DNA of 64,000 bases, from assembly GCF_900111155.1 (NCBI RefSeq), contig NZ_FOGG01000024.1:1-64000 (forward strand), written 5' to 3'. The stretch's first letter is position 1. Each line of letters starts with the position of its first letter. This document shows positions 1 to 8,376 of the stretch, in pieces. The DNA is from Pedobacter rhizosphaerae. Lineage in GTDB: Bacteria > Bacteroidota > Bacteroidia > Sphingobacteriales > Sphingobacteriaceae. Under the pieces are notes generated by a model. That model searched no databases, had not been told where the DNA came from, and saw nothing but the letters and a program-made list of their open reading frames with translations. The position numbers and the translations under genes were made by a program.

Positions 1-90
1 TCATTTAACTATTATAAGCTATTGAAGAAATATAAGTTGGACAAGTTAGGCCACAAGCCTCATAACCCGCAACCCAAAAATCACAACTCC

Positions 91-984
91 TTACGCGATT
101 CCGTCAATCGGGAAAAGGTGTTTTTCTGCATGATAAGAAGAACGTACAAGCGGTCCGCTTTCTACATATTTCAAACCTTTAGCTAAACCAACTTCTTTAT
201 ACATGGCAAAAGTATCCGGGTGAATCCAGTCTACTACCGGATGGTGATTGGGGGTTGGTTGTAAGTACTGACCTAAGGTTAAAATATGAACACCATTGGC
301 TACTAAATCATCCATTGCCTCGAAAATATCTTCTTCAGTTTCCCCTAAGCCGAGCATGATACCCGTTTTGGTTCTTAAGCCGAATTCAGAAATTCTTTTT
401 AAAGCCTCTAAGCTTCTGTCATATTTAGCTTGAATACGTACCTGTCTGGTTAAGCGCTTAACGGTTTCCATGTTGTGTGAAACCACTTCTGGTCTCTCTT
501 CCAAAACACGGTATAAATTATCCCACTGACCTTTGAAATCGGGGATTAAAGTTTCTAACGTAGTAATTGGACTTTCGCGACGAATAGCCTGCAGCGTTTC
601 AGCCCAGATAATTGATCCACCATCTTTCAAGTCATCGCGATCTACAGAAGTGATTACACAATGCTTAACCCCCATCAGTTTAACTGAGTTGGCCACACGG
701 TTAGGTTCATCAAGGTCTACAGCCAGGGGTCTGCCTGTAGCCACAGCGCAAAATGAACAACTTCTGGTGCAAATATTTCCCAATATCATGAAAGTTGCTG
801 TTCCTGCCCCCCAGCACTCACCCATATTGGGGCAATTTCCGCTTTCGCAAATGGTGTGGAGCTTATGCGTATCAACCAAACTGCGCACTTGGGCATATTC
901 TTTCCCAACAGGCAATTTAACACGTAACCAATCAGGTTTGCGTTTTACTTCGGTTACAGCAGGTACAACAGGTAAATCAATCAT
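91..984 (-). CDS. lipA: Lipoyl synthase
   Basis: Radical SAM enzyme that inserts two sulfurs into protein-bound octanoyl chains to make the lipoyl cofactor of 2-oxoacid dehydrogenases and the glycine cleavage system. The 297-residue protein has both expected cluster motifs: C46, C51 and C57 (auxiliary 4Fe-4S) and C72-x3-C76-x2-C79 (radical SAM cluster). The family-typical RSSY motif is near the C-terminus. Length is normal. The start is favoured because MIDLPVVP fits close homologues as remembered. A TAACTTTG promoter element lies only 4 nt upstream of the ATG (989-996, minus strand), so the message may be leaderless. Identity is secure. Confidence 0.97.
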   Translation of the reverse strand: MIDLPVVPAVTEVKRKPDWLRVKLPVGKEYAQVRSLVDTHKLHTICESGNCPNMGECWGAGTATFMILGNICTRSCSFCAVATGRPLAVDLDEPNRVANSVKLMGVKHCVITSVDRDDLKDGGSIIWAETLQAIRRESPITTLETLIPDFKGQWDNLYRVLEERPEVVSHNMETVKRLTRQVRIQAKYDRSLEALKRISEFGLRTKTGIMLGLGETEEDIFEAMDDLVANGVHILTLGQYLQPTPNHHPVVDWIHPDTFAMYKEVGLAKGLKYVESGPLVRSSYHAEKHLFPIDGIA

Positions 985-1066
985 GCTACAAAGTTAAGCA
1001 ATCCTCTTCAAAAGTTTTAACCTTAAAATGTTTGGATGTTGTAATGTTTTGCCAGGTCATTTATCA

Positions 1067-1495
1067 TCAGCTTTTCATCTCAAATACCTTTTGGGTTTTA
1101 GATAGGCTAAATCCCGCTTTTTGATAGAACACGTGGCTATCCTCACGAATAATATTGCACCTCACCTTTATGGTTTGAATATCAAAGTTTTTTGCCCAAT
1201 CCATCACTTCCTTAATGAGATTTTTACCAATTTGTTTATTCCGGTGGTTGATATCTACTACTAAGCCTGCAATTTCAACAAAAGGATCTGACTCTATTCT
1301 CAGGGTATGAAATGCATGAATCCATCCAACAACCTGCCGATCAATAAGCGCAACAAAGGCGCAATTACCAGGCGTAGCCAGCAGTATTTTAATTCTTTTG
1401 ATGATTTTACCGCTATTGGATGGGTATCCCAATTGCTCCGTGAGCTGGGTAATGGCATCAGAATCACCTAGCCCCATTTTTCTAATTTCGATCAT
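1067..1495 (-). CDS. GNAT family N-acetyltransferase
   Basis: A 142-residue single-domain protein of the GCN5-related acetyltransferase fold, transferring an acetyl group from acetyl-CoA to an unidentified amine. The acetyl-CoA-binding motif A is visible at about residues 78-95 (VVDINHRNKQIGKNLI, an R-x-x-x-I-G-x pattern), followed by the usual C-terminal FYQKAGF motif. The N-terminal IRKMGLGDSDAI resembles many stand-alone GNATs. It sits upstream of lipA on the same strand with 82 bp between, so it may be transcribed separately. The substrate cannot be read from sequence. Confidence 0.88.
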   Translation of the reverse strand: MIEIRKMGLGDSDAITQLTEQLGYPSNSGKIIKRIKILLATPGNCAFVALIDRQVVGWIHAFHTLRIESDPFVEIAGLVVDINHRNKQIGKNLIKEVMDWAKNFDIQTIKVRCNIIREDSHVFYQKAGFSLSKTQKVFEMKS

Positions 1496-1768
1496 TTTAC
1501 CGGGTTTATTTGATTGACATCATCCTAAGTGTTAACGAAAATAGCTGAAATCTGTATTATTCTAAATACCAATCGCTTTTTTCTAATGTTACCTTAATGT
1601 CTTTTTGGCATTTTTAACGTCTAATTAAGAGGTTTGGTTCCAACTTTGCTAATCGTTGGTCAAAATCATAAAAGATTTTTTAATTTTTTGCAATTTTTTC
1701 AAGTTTTTTAGCCGAAAATTAGCATCCTTTTTAAATTCGTTCTAAATTTGTAACTCCTTTAAGATAAG

Positions 1769-3292
1769 ATGACAAAAAAGAAAAAGACAGTTGGTAAAAC
1801 TGACGCAGATGTAATTTTGATAGGGGCGGGCATCATGAGTGCTACCCTCGGAGTTTTGTTAAAAGAACTAGAGCCTAACTTAAGTATTGAGATTTACGAA
1901 CGCCTTGACATTGCAGCAGCAGAAAGTTCTGATGCCTGGAACAATGCAGGGACAGGTCACTCGGCTTTTTGTGAGTTAAATTATACTCCCGAAAAGAAGG
2001 ATGGTACAATCGAAACCAAGAAGGCGGTTCAGATTGCCGAACATTTCGAGGTCTCCAAGCAGTTTTGGTCTTATCTTGTTGAAAAGGGGTTGATTTCCGA
2101 TCCGGAGAACTTCATTCGTAAAATTCCGCATATGAGTTTCGTATGGGGCAAAAAGAATGTGGATTATCTTAAAAAGCGCTACGATGCTTTGCAGAAATGC
2201 GATCTTTTTGCAGAAATGCAGTACACAGAAGATATAGAAACCGTGGCGCAATGGGCTCCGTTAATTATGGATGGGCGTAAGAAAAGTGATAAGGTTGCGG
2301 CCACCAAAATGGATCTTGGAACAGATGTGAATTTCGGTTCGCTAACCCGCGACATGTTTAATAACCTAAAGGAACAAAGCAACGTAAATCTTTTCTTTAA
2401 CCATGAAATTCGTGATTTGAAGAAAAATAATGATGGCAACTGGGTTGTTAAAGTTAAAGATTTAGAAACGAAGGATAAACGTAAGCGTGTAGCTAAGTTT
2501 GTTTTTATTGGTGCAGGAGGAGGTTCTCTTCCATTGTTAGAAAAATCTGATATTCCGGAAGGTAAAGGTTTTGGCGGTTTCCCGGTTAGCGGTCAATGGC
2601 TGAAATGTACCAACGAGGAAATTATTAAGAAACACCACGCCAAGGTATACGGTAAGGCTGCGGTAGGTGCTCCTCCAATGTCGGTACCTCACTTAGATAC
2701 CCGAATGATTAATGGTAAGCAAGCTTTATTATTTGGGCCGTATGCAGGTTTTTCGACTAAGTTTTTAAAGAACGGATCTTTTCTTGATTTACCCAAATCG
2801 ATTAAATTTAATAATATCCGCCCGATGATTTCTGCGGGATTACATAACCTCGATCTTACGAAATATTTGATTGAGCAAGTAAGACAATCGCCGGAAGATA
2901 GATTAGCAGCATTAAAAGAATATTTGCCAACAGCAGAGTTAAAGGATTGGGAGTTGGAATATGCCGGGCAAAGGGTACAAGTAATTAAAAAGGACGAGAA
3001 AAAAGGTGGTATTCTTGAATTTGGTACAGAGGTAGTAAATGCAGGTGATGGTTCTATCGCAGCACTTTTAGGCGCTTCGCCAGGTGCATCTACAGCCGTT
3101 TCAATTATGTTGGAATTACTTACCCGTTGTTTTAAGGAAGATTTAGAAACTCCAGAGTGGCAAGCGAAGATTAAGGAAATGATCCCTACTTATGGCAAAG
3201 CTTTAGCAAATGATAGCCAACTTTGTAAGGAAACCAGAACCAGAACTTCCAGAGTACTTAAAATAGATGTTGATAAGGCGGTTGAAGTATAA
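1769..3292 (+). CDS. mqo: Malate:quinone oxidoreductase
   Basis: FAD-dependent peripheral membrane enzyme that oxidises malate to oxaloacetate and passes electrons to menaquinone, replacing or supplementing soluble malate dehydrogenase. The 507-residue protein opens with a Rossmann FAD-binding segment (VILIGAGIMSATLG, about residues 15-28) and then the family signature around SSDAWNNAGTGHSA. The C-terminal GDGSIAALLGASPGASTAV is also typical of Mqo. Length matches the family. A TAAATTTG -10-like box at 1743-1750 lies 18 nt before the ATG, giving a short leader. Transcription ends at the hairpin near 3605. Confidence 0.96.
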   Translation: MTKKKKTVGKTDADVILIGAGIMSATLGVLLKELEPNLSIEIYERLDIAAAESSDAWNNAGTGHSAFCELNYTPEKKDGTIETKKAVQIAEHFEVSKQFWSYLVEKGLISDPENFIRKIPHMSFVWGKKNVDYLKKRYDALQKCDLFAEMQYTEDIETVAQWAPLIMDGRKKSDKVAATKMDLGTDVNFGSLTRDMFNNLKEQSNVNLFFNHEIRDLKKNNDGNWVVKVKDLETKDKRKRVAKFVFIGAGGGSLPLLEKSDIPEGKGFGGFPVSGQWLKCTNEEIIKKHHAKVYGKAAVGAPPMSVPHLDTRMINGKQALLFGPYAGFSTKFLKNGSFLDLPKSIKFNNIRPMISAGLHNLDLTKYLIEQVRQSPEDRLAALKEYLPTAELKDWELEYAGQRVQVIKKDEKKGGILEFGTEVVNAGDGSIAALLGASPGASTAVSIMLELLTRCFKEDLETPEWQAKIKEMIPTYGKALANDSQLCKETRTRTSRVLKIDVDKAVEV

Positions 3293-3324
3293 AAGTTATT
3301 GAATTATTGAATGAGAGAGTGAGA

Positions 3325-3595
3325 GAATGCTGGTGCAATCGCTAGCAAACATTCACTCATTCAAACTTCACTCATTTGAAATAATTATAGAATGCTGGTG
3401 CAATCGCTAGGAAACATTCAGTCATTCACTCATTCAAAATTCACTCATTTGAAATAATTATAGAATGCAGGTGCGATCGCTAGGAAACATTCACTCATTG
3501 ATTCATTCCAAATCACTCATTTGAAATAATTATAGAATGCTGCTGCAATCGCTAGGAAACATTCACTCATTGATTCATTCAAAATTCACTCATTA
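3325..3595. repeat. Degenerate tandem repeat array downstream of mqo
   Basis: Four imperfect tandem copies begin at 3325, 3390, 3463 and 3535, giving periods of 65, 73 and 72 bp. Each begins GAATGCTGGTGCAATCGCTAG, with changes: the third reads GCAGGTGCGATCGC and the fourth GCTGCTGCAATCGC. Each continues with AAACATTCACTCATTCA-like words and, in copies 1-3, TTTGAAATAATTATA. No ORF spans it. The ATTCACTCATT words recur in hairpin repeats near 23.4, 32.5 and 46.3 kb. Confidence 0.85.
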
Positions 3596-3599
3596 AACA

Positions 3600-3631
3600 A
3601 AAAAGGGATGCAAATTTTGCATCCCCTTTTT
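3600..3631. terminator. Bidirectional terminator between mqo and ytxJ
   Basis: Stem GGGATGCA (3605-3612) pairs with TGCATCCC (3618-3625), flanked by an A run on the left and a T run on the right, so it can end transcription from both convergent genes. Confidence 0.85.
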
Positions 3632-3647
3632 GTTTTATATTGTCATA

Positions 3648-3980
3648 TTATGCTGCAATTACTTCTGCTACTTCTTCTGCAGAAATATCGCTATGTGAAG
3701 CTTCTAAAATGCAATCGCCATTCTTGATCAATAAAATCTGTGGCGACTGGTGTGCAACTTGAAAAACTTCCGCTATTTGATTAGAAATATCTCTGTAGCT
3801 AATCAAATCCAGAAAATAAAGTTTAGTATCTGCAGGAATTACCTCCCAGTTAAATTCGAAGTTGCGTTTTGCCATCATGCTAATAGAGCATCTGGTGCTG
3901 TGTTTGAAAATAAGGCTGAAGCCATTGTCGGCCTTAATCTCATCTAGTTGCGCTATGGAAGTTAAATTAACCCAAGTCAT
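3648..3980 (-). CDS. ytxJ: YtxJ-type monothiol bacilliredoxin
   Basis: A 110-residue thioredoxin-fold protein of the YtxJ (DUF2847) family, thought to remove bacillithiol from mixed disulfides. The key single cysteine is C31 in the motif STRCSIS, where a dithiol thioredoxin would have CxxC. The downstream SPQILLIKNGDCIL segment matches the usual cis-Pro strand and the following beta strand. Its presence implies a bacillithiol-based redox system, which is common in Bacteroidota. The gene is convergent with mqo across a shared terminator. Function beyond the family is inferred. Confidence 0.87.
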   Translation of the reverse strand: MTWVNLTSIAQLDEIKADNGFSLIFKHSTRCSISMMAKRNFEFNWEVIPADTKLYFLDLISYRDISNQIAEVFQVAHQSPQILLIKNGDCILEASHSDISAEEVAEVIAA

Positions 3981-4070
3981 ATTCTTTAATATTGTTATAT
4001 AGGCTTAACACTCACAGAAATATAAAGTTCTGCAAATGACCTAAAAATGAAAATCCGGAATCGTTTTTGG

Positions 4071-4193
4071 TTAGTTTCTTCTGCGTTTTCCCTCTGGATA
4101 TGAACCGTATGCAGGGCAAAGTTTAGAAGAGCAAGATTCTAAAATGGTAATGGTGCAAAACACCGCCAAAAGTAAGATGGCTATTTTTTTCAT
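4071..4193 (-). CDS. Small lipoprotein, 40 residues
   Basis: Short ORF reading MKKIAILLLAVFC, then a lipobox-like LESC with cysteine at residue 21, then SSKLCPAYGSYPEG and a basic end KRRRN. The N-terminal half is a clean type II signal peptide, so the mature product would be a 20-residue lipid-anchored peptide with a CPAY motif. I recall similar CPAY tails in other small Bacteroidota proteins but know no function. It lies between ytxJ and ribH on the same strand. The only other support is the signal peptide itself. Confidence 0.62.
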   Translation of the reverse strand: MKKIAILLLAVFCTITILESCSSKLCPAYGSYPEGKRRRN

Positions 4194-4298
4194 CTGATAT
4201 TTATGTTTTTATTATTGGCTTACCTTTGTAAAAGTAGGTTTCACCTGTAAACATGAATTTAAACCCCTAAGTTACAAATACTTTATTAAAACACAAGG

Positions 4299-4790
4299 CT
4301 AAATATTTGCAGCAAAATCGGCCATTTTAATTGCAGTAATAGCGGCCTCATCTCCTTTATTGCCATGTTTACCTCCGGCTCTGTCTTGCGCCTGCTCCAG
4401 GTTATTGGTTGTTAAAACACCGAAAATAACTGGTTTGCTATATTTAATGCCCACGTTAGTTAAGCCCTGAGCTACAGCATCACAGATAAAATCGAAGTGC
4501 TTGGTATCTCCCTGAATTACACAGCCTAAACAGATCACACCATCTAAATCACTTCTTTTGCTTAATAAAATTTCAGCACCGCCGGTTAATTCAAAACTGC
4601 CGGGAACAGGTAGTGAAATGATATTCTCCTCTTTTACACCATTGTTTAAGAGTGTTTTTAGTGCGCCATTGTAAAGTGCACCAGTAATTTCTGCATTCCA
4701 TTCGGCAACAATAATCCCGAATTTAAAGTTTGCTCCACTAGGAACAGTAGTGTGTGAGAAATCAGAAAGATTTTTTAATTGTGTTGACAT
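4299..4790 (-). CDS. ribH: 6,7-dimethyl-8-ribityllumazine synthase
   Basis: Condenses 5-amino-6-ribitylamino-uracil with 3,4-dihydroxy-2-butanone 4-phosphate in the penultimate step of riboflavin synthesis, in the cytosol as a large oligomer. The 163-residue protein shows GIIVAEWNAEIT (substrate-binding loop), the VPGSFELTGGA motif, GCVIQGDTKHFDFIC with the catalytic histidine, and the C-terminal FGVLTTNNLEQAQDRAGGKHGNKG. The length is typical. A TATCTTTG box lies 4 nt upstream of the ATG (4795-4802, minus strand), suggesting a leaderless transcript. Confidence 0.96.
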   Translation of the reverse strand: MSTQLKNLSDFSHTTVPSGANFKFGIIVAEWNAEITGALYNGALKTLLNNGVKEENIISLPVPGSFELTGGAEILLSKRSDLDGVICLGCVIQGDTKHFDFICDAVAQGLTNVGIKYSKPVIFGVLTTNNLEQAQDRAGGKHGNKGDEAAITAIKMADFAANI

Positions 4791-4856
4791 GGAGCAAAGA
4801 TAGTTGTATGTGTTTAATGTTGAAAGGGCTGAATGTTTAAATGTTGTAAGTTTTAA

Positions 4857-5531
4857 TCAGGTAAGTTGTATTCCGGTATAGGTCGCTCCAATAGGGATGA
4901 TCTTATCTGATATCCAGATTTGGTTGCGGTCATATTTGGTTATTTTGTTCTTGGCTACAATAAATGCCCTGTGGCAGCGAACGAAATTATTTTTAGGCAA
5001 TAAGGCAGCCAAATCATTAATCGTAATTCTTGAACTTAATAACTTATCTTTTAATTGAATCTGGGTGTAATTACCTGAAGCCTCCACATATAAAATATCG
5101 GCTAATTCTACTTTTACCTGTTCATAACCATCTTTAATGAAGATGTATTCACTTTTAGCTTCCTGGAATTGGTTACGAAGATGATAGAGCTCCTGGGCCT
5201 TATTGCAGGCCTTCAAAAAGCGGGAAAGTGAAAAGGGCTTTAATAAATAATCAACGGCATCCAACTCAAAACTCTGTACCGCATGTTCGGTGTAGGCCGT
5301 AGTAAAAATGACCATGGGTGGATTGCTCAAACTTTTTAAGAAATCGATCCCGCTAATATCGGGCATTTTGATATCTAAAAAGATCAGATCAACTTTGTTT
5401 TGCTGAAGAAAGGTAATGGCATCGAATGCATTATTGAAGGTATTTAATAACTCAATAAAAGGCACTTTTGAGGCGTGTGATTTGATAATCTCAAGTGCAA
5501 TCGGTTCATCATCTACAGCAATGGCAATCAT
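4857..5531 (-). CDS. LytTR family response regulator
   Basis: A 224-residue two-domain transcription regulator. Residues 1-115 form a receiver domain with acidic D7/D8, phosphoacceptor D53 in FLDIKMP, and K98 in DYLLKPF. Residues about 125-224 are a LytTR DNA-binding domain (IFIKDGYEQVKVELADILYVEASGNYTQI, then FVRCHRAFIV). It lies 71 bp downstream of the sensor kinase gene on the same strand, which marks it as the cognate regulator of a LytS/LytT-type two-component system. The target genes are not visible in the window. Confidence 0.93.
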   Translation of the reverse strand: MIAIAVDDEPIALEIIKSHASKVPFIELLNTFNNAFDAITFLQQNKVDLIFLDIKMPDISGIDFLKSLSNPPMVIFTTAYTEHAVQSFELDAVDYLLKPFSLSRFLKACNKAQELYHLRNQFQEAKSEYIFIKDGYEQVKVELADILYVEASGNYTQIQLKDKLLSSRITINDLAALLPKNNFVRCHRAFIVAKNKITKYDRNQIWISDKIIPIGATYTGIQLT

Positions 5532-5602
5532 TATTTTCGATATTAGGCATAGGCTTCTCCTTTAGATCCGCCAGTGCCCTAAAGTAATAAAAATCTCTGT
5601 TG

Positions 5603-7126
5603 TTAATCCAGTTGTAAAGTCAAATGGATAAAAAACTCATTGGCACTTTCCCTGATAATCAGTTCATGTTTGCCGTAATAGAGCAACGAAAGCCGTTGTT
5701 TTACGTTTTCTAATCCAATACCACTTTTTAATTTTTCCGGATCGTTGTCTGATTTAATGTAGATGCTGTTGCTTACATCAAAGTAAAGGGTACTTTCTTT
5801 GGTTTGTAGCGTAATTTTAATGTATGAAGGTTGTTGTAAACTGATTCCGTGTTTAAAGGCATTTTCAATAAATGGAATTAGCAGCATGGGCGTAATTTGA
5901 AGATTGTTCAGTTGCTCTTCAATATGGGTGTCTATCCGAATATCTGCAGAACGGGAAGTACGAAGTTTTTGCAGATCGATGTAATTGTTAAGGTATTCTA
6001 CTTCTCTGGTTAAAGAAATTTTATCGAGGGTATTTTCATGCAGCATAAAGCGCATCATATCGCCAAGTTTTTGTATGCCTTCTCCCGTTCTTTCCGCATT
6101 TTCTTGCAGCGCAGTACCAAACAGTGTATTTAAGGCATTGAACAGGAAATGTGGATTGATCTGTGATTTTAAGAAGTTGAGGTTCGCATCCGATTTGCCT
6201 AACTCCGTTTTGAGCATCTGGATTTCAGTGAGTTTTTCAAATTTGTGTTTATAGATATACCAGGCTAAAGGCGTGGTAATACAAATCATGCTAATGCCAG
6301 TCAGTATCAAAGTAATCGGAACAGCTTCTCCTCCTCTCATAAAGGACACTGTGGCTAACGTAAGTAATAACGTAATGATAATGGCAATGCCCACATTACC
6401 CCAGAAATAGCGGCCAAATCCTTTAAAGTTCTTGCGCAGATTTGGGATAATAAAGTAAATGGAATAGAATGCTAAAAGGATGTTCGCAGGTGGTGCAATT
6501 AACCAGAAAACTAAAATATCCCAATCAAAACGAGCAGAAAGTACTGCACCGAAAATCATGAAGGTAATTAACCAGATCCTTGTTACAGTGAAAATTTCAG
6601 GTATAATGTTTTGTGTATGATTTTTAAGGAAATTGATTTTATGTAAAAGCTCCAGTCCTCTTTCATTAAAGTAGGCATAAGCATTGAATAGCATATATAA
6701 GAAGAATATGTAAGTAAAAGCTTCACCAAAAAAGATGTCGTATGCCTGGTCTAAGCTATCATATTCTAATAAACGGTAAGCCTGTGAATAGGTATTGGCA
6801 ACCATCCACGTTACTATGGAAATAAAGGTTACAACTACTGTGAGGAATATATTTAAGGCTACATTATTTCGTTTGGCCAGCTGAGGCATGAAGCAAAAAT
6901 TGAAAAGTAAGAAGCTGATGTATAAAATGCTGATTTTGAAAAGCTCAGGCAAAAAATAGTTCTTGATTACACTGTAATCTAAAGCGCTTGTACTAAACTG
7001 GTAATCATTTGATGATCCATAAGTTGTTTGCGAACAGATCCCGATTAATGATAAAATGTATAAAGTAGTAGAGATCCAGAATTCGAGCTGGTTGATGTTT
7101 CTTGTTTTCATTTCGCTAATTATCAT
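5603..7126 (-). CDS. LytS-type membrane sensor histidine kinase
   Basis: A 507-residue membrane kinase. The first 300 residues contain about eight hydrophobic segments, so the input domain is embedded in the membrane. The C-terminal part begins after a coiled linker (residues about 295-315) with the HisKA-type motif FLKSQINPHFLFNALNTLFG, whose histidine is autophosphorylated. It continues into an ATPase domain with PFIENAFKHG and GIGLENVKQRL boxes. This is the Bacteroidota His_kinase (LytS/YehU-like) architecture. It precedes its response regulator. An internal Met at residue 6 is an alternative start. The signal sensed is unknown. Confidence 0.92.
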   Translation of the reverse strand: MIISEMKTRNINQLEFWISTTLYILSLIGICSQTTYGSSNDYQFSTSALDYSVIKNYFLPELFKISILYISFLLFNFCFMPQLAKRNNVALNIFLTVVVTFISIVTWMVANTYSQAYRLLEYDSLDQAYDIFFGEAFTYIFFLYMLFNAYAYFNERGLELLHKINFLKNHTQNIIPEIFTVTRIWLITFMIFGAVLSARFDWDILVFWLIAPPANILLAFYSIYFIIPNLRKNFKGFGRYFWGNVGIAIIITLLLTLATVSFMRGGEAVPITLILTGISMICITTPLAWYIYKHKFEKLTEIQMLKTELGKSDANLNFLKSQINPHFLFNALNTLFGTALQENAERTGEGIQKLGDMMRFMLHENTLDKISLTREVEYLNNYIDLQKLRTSRSADIRIDTHIEEQLNNLQITPMLLIPFIENAFKHGISLQQPSYIKITLQTKESTLYFDVSNSIYIKSDNDPEKLKSGIGLENVKQRLSLLYYGKHELIIRESANEFFIHLTLQLD

Positions 7127-7250
7127 GCTGCAATTTTACAAAGCTTAAATTAAAGGATATTTAAAATGTGATAAATGGGGCAAAAAATGTGATGAATGAG
7201 GGGGGTGTAAGATGTTGGGATGGAAGATGGTGCTGATTTCCTTTCTGGTT

Positions 7251-7413
7251 GTAGCGTCTCCAATGCTATTAACTTAAGGAGAAAACTAAAATGGATTGTC
7301 ATCCTGAGCCTGTCGAAGGGCAATCTATTTTAGTTTTCTCCTTATTAGGAAGGTCTTCGACAGGCTCAGACAGGATAGGGTTTAGCTTAACTTAATAGCA
7401 TTGGTAGCGTCTC
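7251..7413. mobile_element. MITE-like element with 10-bp target duplication
   Basis: A 143-bp segment (7261-7403) has terminal inverted repeats CAATGCTATTAACTTA (7261-7276) and TAACTTAATAGCATTG (7388-7403), with one mismatch. It is flanked by direct repeats GTAGCGTCTC at 7251-7260 and 7404-7413. Removing the element and one repeat restores the sequence GTAGCGTCTCGCTAC, which exists uninterrupted at 7482-7496. Inside, a 23-bp stem (7275-7298 against 7321-7344) encloses a CCTGAGCCTGTCGAAGG word that recurs inverted at 7353-7370. There is no ORF, so any movement would need a transposase in trans. Confidence 0.78.
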
Positions 7414-7469
7414 GCTACGACCTAATTTTTTAATCTATCGGTTGCTATCCCTACCAACCGGAATAATTT

Positions 7470-7500
7470 TCCTCTCTAGTTGTAGCGTCTCGCTACAGTA
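7470..7500. repeat. GTAGCGTCTCGCTAC hairpin repeat, intact copy
   Basis: CTCTCTAGTT followed by GTAGCGTCTCGCTAC at 7482-7496: six-base arms GTAGCG/CGCTAC around TCT. It is the uninterrupted version of the target into which the element at 7261-7403 appears inserted. Confidence 0.75.
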
Positions 7501-7628
7501 CGGCAACTGGTGTGATGCATTACCTGTTTTCTTCTATAGTTCGATAATTTTTCACCATTTAAGGCATGTAAGATCATTGTAATAAAAAGGGCAGTTATGT
7601 TTGAACGGGAGGTAGCATGATGCACAAT

Positions 7629-7660
7629 CCCCCTGCGGTCGTCATGTCCTCGCAGGAGGG
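7629..7660. repeat. Imperfect hairpin repeat
   Basis: CCCCTGCG (7630-7637) pairs with CGCAGGAGG (7651-7659) around a central GTCGTCATGTCC. It is a GC-rich palindrome in an otherwise AT-rich spacer, so it is probably another dispersed intergenic repeat. Confidence 0.5.
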
Positions 7661-7848
7661 AATCTTAATGCGACTTTAGGGATATGAAAATGTTATTGGT
7701 TTTGATTTGACTCATAGCTTTCATTCCTTTTCATTCAGAAGAGGATTGTATTTTTCCTGCCTCAATGTTGGTTTTAGTACGGTGTGGTTAAATAAGCTAT
7801 GCTTATGTTTTCTTATATGGCTTATATGGTAAGAATTATTTCGTATTA

Positions 7849-7880
7849 CCCTCTCCAGTTCTAGCGTCTCGCTACGACCG
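7849..7880. repeat. GTAGCGTCTCGCTAC hairpin repeat, variant copy
   Basis: CCCTCTCCAGTT then CTAGCGTCTCGCTACGACCG (7861-7880), differing from the copy at 7482 in the first base of the left arm. This is the third copy in 700 bp. Confidence 0.7.
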
Positions 7881-7959
7881 TAATAATTCTCGTTCCTTGT
7901 ATCATTCCTAATCTTTACCTTTGGATTTACATTTTTAGACATCGCAACACTTTATTAAA

Positions 7960-8307
7960 ATGACAGTTTACGGCATACCCAATTGCAATACAGTTAAAAA
8001 GGCACTCGATTGGTTGAAGGAAAACCAGATTACATACGAATTTCACGATTTTAAAAAGAAGGGAATTACTGCAGAGAAGCTCAATGAATGGTCGGCCAGG
8101 TTTGGTTGGGAAACGGTGCTCAACAGAAAAGGATTAACCTGGAAAAAACTTTCTAAAGAGGAACAAGCGGCTATTCAAACGCAAGAGGCGGCAGTGAATT
8201 ACCTGATTAATAATACAAGCGCCATTAAGCGTCCAATAATTGAAAAGAACGATCAGGCCATCCTAATAGGATTTGATGATGACAATTACGCTAAAACACT
8301 TGCCTAA
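7960..8307 (+). CDS. ArsC/Spx superfamily reductase, YffB-like
   Basis: A 115-residue thioredoxin-like protein of the ArsC superfamily. The N-terminal motif YGIPNCNTVKKA places one cysteine (C9) at the active-site position, as in YffB proteins, which are thought to use glutathione or another low-molecular-weight thiol. The C-terminal half (NRKGLTWKKL, then SAIKRPIIEKN) matches the ArsC/Spx fold, with the RP dipeptide contacting substrate in family members. Arsenate reduction is not implied: YffB lacks some arsenate-binding arginines. It stands alone with no ars genes around it. Confidence 0.85.
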   Translation: MTVYGIPNCNTVKKALDWLKENQITYEFHDFKKKGITAEKLNEWSARFGWETVLNRKGLTWKKLSKEEQAAIQTQEAAVNYLINNTSAIKRPIIEKNDQAILIGFDDDNYAKTLA

Positions 8308-8376
8308 TTCTATTGTTTTTATGTTAAAGTTTGTTAAAAGCAGGCTTTGAGAATTTAACTCACTTACTTTTGAATT

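Noticed and set aside
3471..3480. GCGATCGC, the cyanobacterial HIP1 octamer
   Set aside because: Only one unit of the array has it; the others read GCAATCGC, so it is a chance variant.
3325..3595. CRISPR-like regular repeat spacing
   Set aside because: The whole 65-73 bp unit repeats, including the would-be spacers, and there are no cas genes nearby.
7721..7942. 73-codon minus-strand ORF
   Set aside because: It runs through a GTAGCGTCTCGCTAC hairpin repeat and has no family-like sequence or promoter.
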